Counted from the stretch's first letter, positions 16,971 to 28,742 are shown. The stretch is 64,000 nt of DNA from Paludisphaera soli (GCF_011064595.1 NZ_JAALJI010000004.1:248001-312000), one strand, 5' to 3'. Notes: generated by a model not told the origin, from the sequence alone. Program-made: numbers and translations.

Positions 16971-19556
16971 GTGAAGCGACGCCAGGCGACCGTACGGATC
17001 CTTTTGCTGACGCTGGGCGTTCTCGCCGCCCCGTCGCCGATGCGCGGGCAGGAGCCCGCCGCGGGCCCGAGCGGGCTGTCGGCGGCCGACGAGGAGCGGC
17101 TGCGGATGCTGAGCGACCCCGAGGCTCTGAAGAAGGAGGCGGCCAAGGACAAGCTGCGCCCGCCGTTCGAGTTCTACCGCTCGCAGATCGCCCCCAACGA
17201 CGTCCTCCCCTGGGTCAAGGCCCGGCACTGGCACGGCCTGACGGTCGAGATGCGGGCCAACCTCGACGATTACTCCGGGAGCCTCCAGACCACGGCGATC
17301 CAGCTCCCCGGCACCTCGCAGGACCTGACCTTCGGCCGCGAGGCCAGGCTGGTGAAGGAGCAGCGCAGCCGGCTGGGGATGCCCATCCTGCTCCCCCGCG
17401 CGAACGCCAAGGAGCTCCCGGTGGAGCTGATCCGCGAGGGCGCGATCCGGCCCGATCAGGTCTACAGCGCGGCGCTGCGCCCGCTCGCCCCCCACCAGAT
17501 GCTCGCCCTGATCCTGACGAAGGAGGCCAACGGCGGCTACGCCCCCTGGTCCCGCCTGAACGCCACGCTCCCCTCGACCCTCGAACGCGAGGACGTCCAG
17601 GCGGCCGACGCCCTCCGCTACTATCGCCTGGTCCTGCCGCTGGAGCCCGACAAGCCGCTCTTGCCCACACACCCGCTGACCTGGACCGCGGTCAGCCACG
17701 TCGTCTGGGACGGCCTGGAGCCGGACGTGCTCTCGGTCTCGCAGCAGCAGGCGCTGCTGGACTGGATCCACTGGGGGGGGCAGCTCGTCATGATGGGGGG
17801 GGCGGGCCCGAAGTTCTCGGTCCTCCGCGAGAGCTTCCTGGAGCCGTATCTCCCGGCCGACCCCTCGGGCGAGGGCCGCGCCCTGGACGCTGGGGAGCTG
17901 CAGGCGCTGTCGGCCGCCTATCGACCGCCCCCGGGCGTGATCCCCATCGCGACGACCGACGACGAGGCGGCGCCCTCCGATCGCACGATCCAGGCGAAAA
18001 GGGAGGTTATGTTCGGGCGAGGCCAGGGCCTCGAATTCGACGCCGCCCCTCGCCGACGTCCCGGCTACGACGCGCCGGATCCGATCCATCCCGAGGTCGG
18101 TCGGCCGCTTCAACTCGCCGGGCTACGGCCCCGGCCGGGCGCGACCATCGTCCCCATCGGCGCGGCGGACGGCCCCGCGTTGGCCGTGGAGCGGCGGGTG
18201 GGGCGGGGCCGGATCACCATGCTGGCCGTCAACCCCACCGACCCCGCGCTCGCCTCGTGGAAGGGGATCGACACCTTCGTGCGGCGGGTCGTCTTCCGAC
18301 GGCCCGAGGAGTCGGCGGTCGCGCTCGGGACGGCGGCCGGGCCGAGCCTGTCGATCCGGAGCATGGAGGGGCCGGACCTCAGCTGGTATCGGATCGCCGC
18401 CCGCGACATCGGCGCCCCGAAGCCGCCGCCGCCTCCCGACCCCGATCGGCCCGGCTCGCTCCAGTTCTACGATCGGCCCGGCGGCCCCACGGCCGCGGAC
18501 GCGATCGGCGTCGACTACGGGCTGGCGGGGGGCGAGACGCGGCTCCCCGACCTGGCGGGCGTGGCCGAGTGGCGCGACGAGGCCCGCATCCCCCGGATCG
18601 GCCGCGACGTGCTGGAATTGTCCTCCGGGATCAAGGTGCCCAGCTCGTCGTTCGTGCTCAAGGTGATCCTGGCCTACGTCCTGGCCGTGGCCCCGCTGAA
18701 CTGGCTGGTCTGCCGCGTGATCCTGCGGCGTCGCGAGGCCGCCTGGGTGGTGGTGCCGGTCCTGGCCCTGGGCTTCGCGATCGGCGTCGAGCGGGCCGCC
18801 GCCTACGACCTGGGGTTCGACTCGGCCTGCGACGAGGTCGACCTGCTGGAACTCCAGGGGGATTACCCGCGTGGGCACCTGAGCCGCTTCGTCTCGCTCT
18901 ACAGCACGGGCCACGGCCGGTTCGCGATCCGGTTCCCGGACGAGCCGACCGCCCTGGCCCTGCCGTTCGCCGCCGGGCGTTCGATCGCCGGCGAGGACCG
19001 CACGACCTCGGCCTGGCGGTCTTTCCCGGTCCCGGCGCTGGAGGATTTCACCGTCCAGCCCCGGAGCCTCGCCATGTTCCGGGCCGAGCAGATGCTGGCG
19101 ATGCCCGGCGCCATCGTGATCGAGACCGACGCCGAGGAACAGGGCGGCGCGCGGACGCTCCGCAACGGCAGCGGCCTGGAGCTTCGCGACGCTACGTTGC
19201 TGGAGTACCTCGGGCCTGACGACGTCCGCGAGACCTACCTGGGCCCGATCGCCCCGGACGCCGAGATCGACCTCGACGAGATCGAGCCGAGGGACGCGCC
19301 GGAGCATGTCCGGGAGTTCGACGGACCGGACCCTTCGACCGTGCTGGCGGCCCTCCGCGAGAGTTGGGAGGACCGGCCCGAGAGCGTGGGCGAGACGCGG
19401 CTGGTGGCGTGGACCCCGGGCCCGGTCTCCGGCCCCCGGATCGAGCCGGCGGTCGACCGCCACCGCGGTGCGACGGTCGTGCTGGCCCACCTGAAGTACG
19501 CCCCGCCGCCGCCCCCCGGTGGACGCCGGTACGACCTGACGGCCCCCGAAGAATGA
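16971..19556 (+). CDS. Membrane-anchored partner protein of an ABC export system
   Basis: An 861-residue protein. A GTG at 16971, preceded by GGGGGAGG, starts a signal peptide (VKRRQATVRILLLTLGVLAAPSPMRGQ). A long extracytoplasmic region follows and includes a segment (TWTAVSHVVWDGLEPDVLSVSQQQALLDWIHWGGQL) resembling the amidotransferase-like fold of exported proteins encoded beside ABC transporters. Two membrane helices lie near residues 565-585 and 590-612 and a further outer domain follows. It is followed after 40 bp by an ABC ATPase and then a permease, so a GldG-like accessory role is plausible. The function is inferred from context; no catalytic motif is seen. Confidence 0.7.
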   Translation: MKRRQATVRILLLTLGVLAAPSPMRGQEPAAGPSGLSAADEERLRMLSDPEALKKEAAKDKLRPPFEFYRSQIAPNDVLPWVKARHWHGLTVEMRANLDDYSGSLQTTAIQLPGTSQDLTFGREARLVKEQRSRLGMPILLPRANAKELPVELIREGAIRPDQVYSAALRPLAPHQMLALILTKEANGGYAPWSRLNATLPSTLEREDVQAADALRYYRLVLPLEPDKPLLPTHPLTWTAVSHVVWDGLEPDVLSVSQQQALLDWIHWGGQLVMMGGAGPKFSVLRESFLEPYLPADPSGEGRALDAGELQALSAAYRPPPGVIPIATTDDEAAPSDRTIQAKREVMFGRGQGLEFDAAPRRRPGYDAPDPIHPEVGRPLQLAGLRPRPGATIVPIGAADGPALAVERRVGRGRITMLAVNPTDPALASWKGIDTFVRRVVFRRPEESAVALGTAAGPSLSIRSMEGPDLSWYRIAARDIGAPKPPPPPDPDRPGSLQFYDRPGGPTAADAIGVDYGLAGGETRLPDLAGVAEWRDEARIPRIGRDVLELSSGIKVPSSSFVLKVILAYVLAVAPLNWLVCRVILRRREAAWVVVPVLALGFAIGVERAAAYDLGFDSACDEVDLLELQGDYPRGHLSRFVSLYSTGHGRFAIRFPDEPTALALPFAAGRSIAGEDRTTSAWRSFPVPALEDFTVQPRSLAMFRAEQMLAMPGAIVIETDAEEQGGARTLRNGSGLELRDATLLEYLGPDDVRETYLGPIAPDAEIDLDEIEPRDAPEHVREFDGPDPSTVLAALRESWEDRPESVGETRLVAWTPGPVSGPRIEPAVDRHRGATVVLAHLKYAPPPPPGGRRYDLTAPEE

Positions 19557-19596
19557 GACCGACCCGAGAAGGAAGAGACCCGGCGAGGAGCGGCCC

Positions 19597-20526
19597 ATGA
19601 TCGAGGTGATCAACTTCACCAAGCGTTACGGCGAGTTCACGGCCGTCGACGACCTGAGCTTCTCCATCGGCGAGGGGGAGATCTTCGGCTTCATCGGCCC
19701 CAACGGCGCCGGCAAGAGCACGACGATCCGGTTCCTGGCCACCCTGCTGCGGCCGACCTCGGGCGAGGGCCGGATCGCCGGCCATTCGGTCACCGAGGAC
19801 CCGATGGCCGTCCGCCGCGTGATCGGCTTCATGCCTGACGACTTCGGCGTCTACGACGGCATGAAGGTCTGGGAGTTCCTCGATTTCTTCGCCGTCGCCT
19901 ACGAGATCCCTAAGGCCATGCGGCGGCGGATCATCGGCGAGGTCCTGGAGCTCCTCGATCTGACCCACAAGCGCGACGACTACGTCAACGGCCTGTCGAA
20001 GGGGATGAAGCAGCGGCTCTGCCTGGCGAAGACCCTGGTTCACGACCCGCCGGTCCTGATCCTCGACGAGCCCGCCTCGGGCCTGGACCCCCGCGCCCGG
20101 CTGGAGATGAAGGCGCTCCTGAACGAGCTGCGGCGGATGGGCAAGACGATCCTGGTGTCGAGCCACATCCTCTCGGAGCTGGCCGACTTCTGCACCTCGA
20201 TCGGCGTGATCGAGCGGGGCCGCCTGCTGGCCGCCGGGAGCATCCGCGACATCCAGCGGAAGATCCGCGCCCACCGGGTCCTGAAGGTCGAACTGACGTC
20301 CGGAGAGACCGACCGCGCCGCGACCATCCTCCGGGACGACCCGGCGATCGACAGCGTCGAGGCCTACGGCCGCTCCGTCACCGCCGAGTTCCACGGCGAC
20401 GACGAGGACATGGGCCGGCTGCTCGGCCGCCTGATGGCCGCCGGCGTCCCGGTCCAATCGTTCGCCGAGGAGCCCTTGAGCCTCGAAGAAGTGTTCATGA
20501 TGATCACCAAGGGGATCGTCAACTGA
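19597..20526 (+). CDS. ABC transporter ATP-binding protein
   Basis: A 309-residue nucleotide-binding subunit. Walker A is GPNGAGKST near 36-44, the signature LSKGMKQRL, Walker B VLILDEPASGLD, then the D-loop and switch His in SSHILSEL. The C-terminal 80 residues (VLKVELTSGETD onward, ending LSLEEVFMMITKG) are the extension seen in ABC-2 export ATPases of the CcmA/NatA type. It energises the permease at 20923-22605; transported substrate unknown. GAGGAG precedes the ATG. Second gene of the operon beginning at 16971. Confidence 0.93.
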   Translation: MIEVINFTKRYGEFTAVDDLSFSIGEGEIFGFIGPNGAGKSTTIRFLATLLRPTSGEGRIAGHSVTEDPMAVRRVIGFMPDDFGVYDGMKVWEFLDFFAVAYEIPKAMRRRIIGEVLELLDLTHKRDDYVNGLSKGMKQRLCLAKTLVHDPPVLILDEPASGLDPRARLEMKALLNELRRMGKTILVSSHILSELADFCTSIGVIERGRLLAAGSIRDIQRKIRAHRVLKVELTSGETDRAATILRDDPAIDSVEAYGRSVTAEFHGDDEDMGRLLGRLMAAGVPVQSFAEEPLSLEEVFMMITKGIVN

Positions 20527-20583
20527 GGACGCCCGTGATCGGGCGGCCGACCGTCCGGGGACCGGACAGAAAGCGGAGGGGCG

Positions 20584-20862
20584 ATGGCCCGGCAGTACGC
20601 CTTGCGATTTCGGCACGTCGACCCGATGGCGATCCTGGGCGTCCTGGAAGGGACCCCCACGTTCCACCGGAACGATCGCGGCGGTTCGGATTTCGAGGCC
20701 CGCGACGAGGAGAACTCCGGCGGTCGGCCCGACGCCTCGCTGCGGATCGAGTCGTACGGAGTCCGGTTCACCGACGAGGGGGGATCGAAGCGCCACCTCG
20801 GCGAGCTGATCGTCCGCCTCGTCGGCCGGTTCGGCGCGGTCGAGGTCGCCGAGCTGGAATAA
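20584..20862 (+). CDS. Small soluble protein in the ABC export operon
   Basis: A 92-residue protein (MARQYALRFRHVDPMAILG start) placed between the ATPase and the permease, all on the plus strand, with GGAGGGG just before its ATG. Composition is that of a folded, charged soluble protein (FHRNDRGGSDFE, SYGVRFTDEGGSKRHLGELIVRLVG), unlike shadow frames in this genome. No family recognised. Position suggests a role in, or co-expression with, the transporter. Confidence 0.6.
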   Translation: MARQYALRFRHVDPMAILGVLEGTPTFHRNDRGGSDFEARDEENSGGRPDASLRIESYGVRFTDEGGSKRHLGELIVRLVGRFGAVEVAELE

Positions 20863-20922
20863 GGGCGGCCCCGATAGCGGCGTCGAGCGGCCCCTGGTCC
20901 CCTTTCCCGGCGGCGAATCGTC

Positions 20923-22605
20923 ATGTGGATGCGCGAGAATCCGGTCCTGAATCGCGAGCTGTTGACGACGCTGCGGTCGCCGCGGTCGTTCGTGCTCCAG
21001 TTCGTTTACGTCGCGGCGCTGGGGGCGCTGGTGTACTTCTACTGGCCGGCGGGGGTGGACGACGGCTCGCGGATGGTGGGGCCCGGCGTGGCGAAGCGGC
21101 TGTACGACATCTTCTTCCTCGGCCAGTTCTGCCTGGTGGCGCTGCTGGCGCCCACGTTCGCGGCCGGGAGCATCACCGGCGAGAAGGAGCGGAAGACGTA
21201 CGAGATGCTGCTGGTCAGCCCGCTCAGGCCGCACACGATCCTGATCGGCAAGCTGCTCAGCTCGCTCTCGTACCTGGTCATCCTGATCCTCTCCAGCCTG
21301 CCGCTCATGATCCTCTGCTACCTGCTGGGGGGGCTCCTGCTGTCGGAGATCGCGCGGAGCTACATCGTCCTGGTGCTGGCGGCGGGGACGTTCGGGCTCC
21401 TGAGCGTGGCCTGTTCGAGCGGGTTCGGGCGGACGAGTTCCGCGCTCGTGGTGAGTTACCTGGTGGTCCTGCCGCTGGCGGCGATCTGCGTGGCGTTGAC
21501 CCGGGCCGACGACCCGTCGACGCGCGACTTCGCGTCGGTGGCGATCCTGCCGCCGGTCTGCCTGATGATCTGGACGGTCGTCGGCATCGTCGTCAACAAC
21601 CGCCTGCTGCGGCCGTCGGACGTCGGCGGCCAGGGGGGCGGCGTGGTCGACGAGGAAGAAGAGATGAAGTACGCCATCGGCGTCGTCATCGACCGCGACG
21701 CCTTCCCCGACCGCCTCTTCGCGCCGGCGAAGCGGAACGACCTGATGCCCGACGGGACCAACCCGGTCCTCGACAAGGAGCTACGCAGCGAGATCTTCAG
21801 CCAGGGGACGCTGATGCTGCGGGTGGTGATCCAGGTGAGCATGCTGCTCTCGATCCCCCTGATGGCCGGGCTCCTGTTCCTGCGGTCCGACCTGGCGGCG
21901 TACTACGTGGCCTACGTCCTGACGTTCAACCTGCTGGTCGGCCCTGTCTTCTCGGCGGGGAGCATCACCCAGGAGCGGGAGCGGCAGACGCTCGCCCTGC
22001 TGCTGACGACGCTGCTGACGCCGGGCCGGATCGTGCTCGCGAAGCTGACGGCGGCCATGCGGGTCTCGACCGTGCTGACGTTCCTGCTGACCGAGCAGAT
22101 CCTCCTGGCCTACATCATGCTCCCGGAGCTCCGGGGGCGGCCCTGGACCCTGATCGTCTTCCTGCTGATCATCGCGGCGACCTGCCTGACGACCTCGTCG
22201 GTCGGCCTGATGTGCTCGGCCCTGTCGCGGCGGACGTCGACGGCGATGGTGCTGTCGTACCTGACGCTGCTGATCCTGTTCGTCCTCCCCCTGGGCGTGC
22301 GCTGGTATTTGCAGGGCGTCTCCGAGGAGTACGACCTCTCGCCCGGCCGCCTGGCGCTGATCACCGTGACCAGCCCCTACGCCGCCGCGACGAGCGTCCC
22401 CATGCACGCCTACCGGCCCGGCGACGCCTGGGGCGGCGACCGGACCGATTTCGTCACGCCCCCGCCGGCCGCGTTCCCCGGCGGCTGGTCCGTCCCGGTC
22501 TGGCTGGTCTTCCTGGTCGCCTGCCCGGTCCTCGCCGCGGCCTTCACGGGCGTCGCCTGGATCGCCTTCCTCTGGCGTTGGTGGAAAGCCGGGGACGGGG
22601 CGTAG
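20923..22605 (+). CDS. ABC-2 type permease, two fused permease halves
   Basis: A 560-residue membrane protein with about twelve helices arranged as two similar halves. The first starts NPVLNRELLTTLRSPRSF (residue 6) and contains SITGEKERKTYEMLLVSPL. The second starts NPVLDKELRSEIFSQ (near residue 280) and contains SITQERERQTLALLLTTLL. The amphipathic NPV(L)xxEL segment and the conserved ITxExE loop are coupling elements of ABC-2 permeases, so one polypeptide carries both transmembrane domains. It converges with the sensor kinase gene, 17 bp between stops. Substrate unknown. Confidence 0.9.
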   Translation: MWMRENPVLNRELLTTLRSPRSFVLQFVYVAALGALVYFYWPAGVDDGSRMVGPGVAKRLYDIFFLGQFCLVALLAPTFAAGSITGEKERKTYEMLLVSPLRPHTILIGKLLSSLSYLVILILSSLPLMILCYLLGGLLLSEIARSYIVLVLAAGTFGLLSVACSSGFGRTSSALVVSYLVVLPLAAICVALTRADDPSTRDFASVAILPPVCLMIWTVVGIVVNNRLLRPSDVGGQGGGVVDEEEEMKYAIGVVIDRDAFPDRLFAPAKRNDLMPDGTNPVLDKELRSEIFSQGTLMLRVVIQVSMLLSIPLMAGLLFLRSDLAAYYVAYVLTFNLLVGPVFSAGSITQERERQTLALLLTTLLTPGRIVLAKLTAAMRVSTVLTFLLTEQILLAYIMLPELRGRPWTLIVFLLIIAATCLTTSSVGLMCSALSRRTSTAMVLSYLTLLILFVLPLGVRWYLQGVSEEYDLSPGRLALITVTSPYAAATSVPMHAYRPGDAWGGDRTDFVTPPPAAFPGGWSVPVWLVFLVACPVLAAAFTGVAWIAFLWRWWKAGDGA

Positions 22606-22622
22606 CGGGCGGGAGCGGCCCG

Positions 22623-24524
<1,902 letters not shown>

Positions 24525-24561
24525 CGACCACCTCCGAGCAGACTCGCGACGTTCCGGGGGC

Positions 24562-25518
24562 TCACTCCGCCGCTTCGGCGGCCTTCTTCGGCGCGCGTTC
24601 GGCCAGCGTCCCGTCCTCGAGGTACCACATGTTGTCGGGGCCCTTCACGAAGCTCCCCCCCATCGCCAGGGACCAGATCGGCCCCTGCTCGCGGCGACCG
24701 CGCACGAAGATCCGCGTCGTCCACGTCGCGTCGATCTCGGTTTTGCCGCCGCTCTTCTCGGACTTGAACTCGGCGATCACGAAGACCAGCGGCGCCGAGC
24801 CCTTCACGCGACCCTCGCGGAGCTGCTTGAGCCGGCCCTTCCAGTACCGCTTGAAGCCCTCGAACGACGCGAACTGCGAGGTCGTCCGGCCGGCGTTCCC
24901 CAGGAGCAGCCACATCCGCTTGTAGTGCGGGAAGTGGTGCGAGAGCGCGGTGTAATAGTCCCGAAGCGCCTGCTCGGGGGTCATCCGCACCGGCCGCTCC
25001 AGCGTGATGACGATCGGGTAGAAGAGGGCTAGGCCGACGATCGTCCCGACTCCGAAGACCACGAGCGCCGCCGTGTACATCTCGGAGGCCAGGCAGAGCC
25101 AGAGCACGAAGAGCGCGACCCCCGCCCACAGGAGCATGACCGCGAACGTCGGGCCCCACTCCGATCCCCTCGACCAGACCTGGTCGACTCTCGACGCCGA
25201 CTCGAGCCTTCCCGGCTTCCGACGATCCCGCTCCGGCGCCTCGCGGGCGGCCTCCTTCGGCCTCGCGCGGTCGGCGGCCTTGGCCGCGTAGGCGGACTCG
25301 GCGGCCAGCTCCCATTCGGACGACGGCGCCGGCGCGGCCGGCTTCCTCGGGACGGGGGTCGGGGCGTCGGCCAGGTCGAAGGCCTCGCCCCCGGGGGCGA
25401 CGGTCGGCTGGCGGGGACGCTCGGACGGCTTCGGATCGTCCTGGAAGAGCCACTCGGCCGCCGCGTGGTCGGCGTCCTTCTCGGGATCGGGGTCGGGACC
25501 GGTCGGGGATGCGGCCAT
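24562..25518 (-). CDS. Membrane protein of unknown function
   Basis: A 318-residue protein. Residues 1-115 are charged and low complexity (Pro/Ala/Asp/Arg). Two adjacent membrane helices follow (about 122-145 and 148-172), then a C-terminal soluble domain of about 140 residues beginning RPVRMTPEQALRDYYTALSHHFPHYKRMW and ending WSLAMGGSFVKGPDNMWYLEDG. No recognised family. Gene order on the minus strand is glycosidase, endo/exonuclease family, this protein, sensor kinase. Confidence 0.72.
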   Translation of the reverse strand: MAASPTGPDPDPEKDADHAAAEWLFQDDPKPSERPRQPTVAPGGEAFDLADAPTPVPRKPAAPAPSSEWELAAESAYAAKAADRARPKEAAREAPERDRRKPGRLESASRVDQVWSRGSEWGPTFAVMLLWAGVALFVLWLCLASEMYTAALVVFGVGTIVGLALFYPIVITLERPVRMTPEQALRDYYTALSHHFPHYKRMWLLLGNAGRTTSQFASFEGFKRYWKGRLKQLREGRVKGSAPLVFVIAEFKSEKSGGKTEIDATWTTRIFVRGRREQGPIWSLAMGGSFVKGPDNMWYLEDGTLAERAPKKAAEAAE

Positions 25519-25627
25519 TGCGGTGCGAACCCCCTTGCGGGGCCTCCGTTCGTCGTCGAAGCGTGCAGGGCGTCGTCTCCATCCTTGCGGTCGGCGACCG
25601 CCCGCGACAAGGCCCGACCCGACGGGA

Positions 25628-26527
25628 TCAGCGCGCCTCGAACTCGACCAGCACGGCCGCGTGGTCCGACGGCCAGACGCCGGCCGATTCGTCGAGACGC
25701 CTCGCCGAGATCGGGAAGATCCCGTCCCCTTTCCAGTACACGAAGTCGATCCGGTCCTGGATCTGGTCGGGGAACCTGGGCGACCACGTCCGGTCCTTCG
25801 CGCGGTCGACCGTCGGGTTGCACACGCGGTAGGCGTCCTGATACCCCGCCTCGGCGACGGCCCGCGTCACCGGCCAGGGGACGACCATCCCGTACTGGTC
25901 GCGAGCCACCTCGGTGTAGTCCAGGTGCGAGTTGCTGTTGAAGTCCCCGGCCACGATCACCGGCAGGCCCGCCGGCTCGGCGGTCTTGGCGGCGGCGCCT
26001 TCGAGGATCGCGCGGACCTCCTCGACGCGGCTCGGGCCGTCGTCGGCGACGAGCCTCTCGGCCGATCGGCCGTCGCGTGAACGAGGATCGGTCCAGACGT
26101 CGTCGACGTAATGGATCCAGACCGAGTACACGGCGATCGGCGGCCGACCGGGGGGCTCGATCAGCGCGCCGACGCAGTGGAACGGCTTGTAGACCGAAAG
26201 GTCCCTCCGGATCGGCCAGCGGCTGAGGATCGAGACGTTGGTCCCGCGCGGGTGGAAGTGGAAGCCCAGCTCGCGCGCGATCGCCTCGCCGCTGCCGTAG
26301 GTCTCGACCATCGCCACCACGTCGGCGCCGCTGTCGCGGATCACGTCGGCCACCCGCTTCTGCTTGGCGAGCTTCGCCTCGGGCGACTCCTCGTCCATCG
26401 CCCGATCGCCCCCGCGCCAGATGTTCCAGGTCATCACCCGGACCGTCCGCGGGCCCTCCTCGCAACGAGCCGAGGGGGTCGCGAGGAAGGCCGCAAGCAG
26501 TGGGAGCAGGGATCGGAGGCGTCGCAT
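25628..26527 (-). CDS. Exported endonuclease/exonuclease/phosphatase family protein
   Basis: A 299-residue protein with a signal peptide (residues 1-22, ending ARCEE). The fold is that of the DNase I-like EEP superfamily: TWNIWRGG at 33-40 (metal-binding Asn/Trp strand), the active-site GDFNSNSHLDYT, and the C-terminal WPSDHAAV near 285-292 with the catalytic Asp-His pair. Members cleave nucleic acids, phosphoinositides or sphingolipids; the substrate cannot be told. I start at the ATG 26525-26527 rather than the TTG one codon earlier. It lies 40 bp from the glycosidase gene upstream. Confidence 0.87.
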   Translation of the reverse strand: MRRLRSLLPLLAAFLATPSARCEEGPRTVRVMTWNIWRGGDRAMDEESPEAKLAKQKRVADVIRDSGADVVAMVETYGSGEAIARELGFHFHPRGTNVSILSRWPIRRDLSVYKPFHCVGALIEPPGRPPIAVYSVWIHYVDDVWTDPRSRDGRSAERLVADDGPSRVEEVRAILEGAAAKTAEPAGLPVIVAGDFNSNSHLDYTEVARDQYGMVVPWPVTRAVAEAGYQDAYRVCNPTVDRAKDRTWSPRFPDQIQDRIDFVYWKGDGIFPISARRLDESAGVWPSDHAAVLVEFEAR

Positions 26528-26567
26528 CAAGAAGCCCTCGAAGTCGACCTTCGGGCGGACGGTTCCG

Positions 26568-28742
26568 TCAGTCGTGGCGCCGACGGCAGGTGTAGGTGTC
26601 CCCTTCGCGGAACCGGAGCTTCAGGGGCTCGCCTTCCGAGGCGAACGTGTGAGGCTGGCCGGGGCCCTCGACCGTCCAGCGGCCTTCGGGCAGCCAGACG
26701 GCGAGCTCGGAGCCGTCGACGACCCGGGCGGTCAGGCGGATCCGGTCCGGCTCGGCGGCGAGGTCGACGACGTGGCCCCCCGCCTGGACGCGGGTGACGG
26801 TCAACGAGGGGACTTTGGTCGGCAGCTTCGGGGCGATCTTCAGGCCGCCGGGACGGGGCTCGACCCCCAGGAATCCGTAGAGCATGACCTGCGGCACCAG
26901 GACGCTCTCCATGAACTCCTGGTCCATCCCCAGGCCCCCCGCCGGGCCGCCGCCTTGCAGCGTCCCCCGGTCGGGCTTGGCGTAGTAGGCGCGATAGCCC
27001 CCCTCGGCCTGGACCTCGCCGAACCAGTCGAGGATGACGCGCAGGCGGTCCCAGGCGTCGTCCGCGCCGTTGGTGCGGATCCGGGCGAGCAGGTCGTAGT
27101 ACGAGAAGCCCAGCACTGCGCCGCCGTCCTGCACCTGGCCGCCCCAGGGGATCTGTTCGGGGGCCGACCACACCCAACCGTAGGTGTCGACGTTGCGCCG
27201 GGTCGTGGAGCGGGGGCCGAACCGCCAGTGGTAGATGTCGGCGCCCTGCGAGGTGTCGCCGGCGACGATCCGGCGGCCGTCGAGCCAGTCGTAGATCGAA
27301 CGGGCCTGGTCGGCGGTCCCCAGGCCGTAGGCGAGGGCCTCGGTGTTCACGAAGACGAATCCGTAGTCGTAGGCCTTGCCGTCGCGGTCGATCCAGCCGG
27401 CGAAGCGGCCGGTCTCGGCGTTCCAGAAGGTCGCGTCGAACTTCGCCTTAACCTTCGCGGCGAGGTCGCGCAGGTCGTCGTCGGCGAAAGGCTCGGCGTC
27501 GGCTGGGATCGCCCACTCGGGGTGCTCGGCGATCCAGGCTTCGAAGTCGGCGTGGCGGCGGAGGGCGTCGTACAGGTAGATGGTCGCCAGGCCGTCGTCG
27601 CCGCCGAAGGGGAGCAGGTCCCAGTAGTTGTTGCCGACCCCCGTGCCGTGGAGCAGCGTCTTCTCCCCGTTAGGGCCGAACGACAGGCCTGTCCGCCCGT
27701 CGTGCCCCGCCCAGGGGACGCGGACCAGATGGTGCTCCCGAACGCCGAACTCGCGGAGGGCGTACCGGAGCGCCTCGCGCGTCCGGCCGACGTTCGCCTT
27801 CAGGAACGCCAGGTCGGTCGTCCAGGCGAAGTACTCGTCGGACCCGCGCACGAAGTTGATGTTGGTGATCGGATGGCGGGTGTCGATCGCCGTGATGATC
27901 GACTTCAGGGTGACCACGGCCCCCTTCGCCCCGTCGAGCTGGAACCTGACGCCGGTTAGCGTGCCGTCGTATCCCGGATCGCGGTAGACCGGGACGTTCG
28001 CGAACGCCTGCGTGCCGGTCGCGGGGGGAGCGGCCATCGCAATACGGCGGTCGGCCTTCCAACCTTCCTCGCCCTGGAGCCGCCACGAGAGCGAGGCCTT
28101 CGCTCCCTCGCCCAGCCCCTCGGCCCCCCACTCCAGTCGGACGTACGGGGCGACGATGGTCTTGCAGGCGAATTCGGGCGTGGCGAGGCTCGCCGCGTCG
28201 TCGGTGATGCGGAGCTTCAGGCCGAGTTCGGGCGTGATCCCCTCAACGACGGCCCCCCGGAGCTCCCAGCCGTCGGTGGACGTCAGGGCCTTGGTCGGGA
28301 AGTAGTCCATCAGGTAGCCTTCGCCGGCCGTCGAGAAGTACCAGCCGGTCCCGCCGGCCTGCTGGAAGGTCGGGAAGGGCCAGCCTTCGCTGTGGGCCAG
28401 GCCGCGGTGTTGCTGCATCGCGACGTAACCCTCGTCGTCGATCCGTCGCGTCAGGAAGGCGTCGCGGTAGTAATCGCGCGCCGCCTGGGCCGAGGGCGGG
28501 TTTCCGACCGCCGGCCAGAGCGTGGCGTGAGGCAGCCACGAGTCCCAGAGCGTGCAGTTCGTGGCGGCCCGGCCGTGATGCAGCCGGAACAGCTCCTCGA
28601 GCCTCGCCATCGCGGGCTCCTCGCCGGGGACGACGAAGCGGGGGAAGTCGCCCGGGGCGGCGGGGGGCTCGCCGCCGATCGCCGAGGCGATCAGCAGGCC
28701 CAGGAAGACCGTCGAGGAGAGGGCGAGGCGGGGAGGTTTCAT
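26568..28742 (-). CDS. Secreted six-hairpin glycosidase-like protein
   Basis: A 724-residue protein. From the ATG at 28742 it has a signal peptide (MKPPRLALSSTVFLGLL...IGGEPP). After an N-terminal beta-rich region, an (alpha/alpha)6-barrel segment is suggested by SDEYFAWTTDLAFLKAN, GNNYWDLLPFGGDDGLATIYLYDAL, FWNAETGRFAGWIDRDGK and the Glu in MDQEFMESVLVPQ. A C-terminal beta domain (LELKIAPKLP-like, TVTRVQAGGHVVDLA) closes the protein, as in GH65/GH78/GH94-type enzymes. Substrate and family number cannot be fixed. No clear Shine-Dalgarno is visible; the signal peptide decides the start, although a longer Pro/Gly-rich N-terminus is open in frame. Divergent from alaS. Confidence 0.75.
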   Translation of the reverse strand: MKPPRLALSSTVFLGLLIASAIGGEPPAAPGDFPRFVVPGEEPAMARLEELFRLHHGRAATNCTLWDSWLPHATLWPAVGNPPSAQAARDYYRDAFLTRRIDDEGYVAMQQHRGLAHSEGWPFPTFQQAGGTGWYFSTAGEGYLMDYFPTKALTSTDGWELRGAVVEGITPELGLKLRITDDAASLATPEFACKTIVAPYVRLEWGAEGLGEGAKASLSWRLQGEEGWKADRRIAMAAPPATGTQAFANVPVYRDPGYDGTLTGVRFQLDGAKGAVVTLKSIITAIDTRHPITNINFVRGSDEYFAWTTDLAFLKANVGRTREALRYALREFGVREHHLVRVPWAGHDGRTGLSFGPNGEKTLLHGTGVGNNYWDLLPFGGDDGLATIYLYDALRRHADFEAWIAEHPEWAIPADAEPFADDDLRDLAAKVKAKFDATFWNAETGRFAGWIDRDGKAYDYGFVFVNTEALAYGLGTADQARSIYDWLDGRRIVAGDTSQGADIYHWRFGPRSTTRRNVDTYGWVWSAPEQIPWGGQVQDGGAVLGFSYYDLLARIRTNGADDAWDRLRVILDWFGEVQAEGGYRAYYAKPDRGTLQGGGPAGGLGMDQEFMESVLVPQVMLYGFLGVEPRPGGLKIAPKLPTKVPSLTVTRVQAGGHVVDLAAEPDRIRLTARVVDGSELAVWLPEGRWTVEGPGQPHTFASEGEPLKLRFREGDTYTCRRRHD

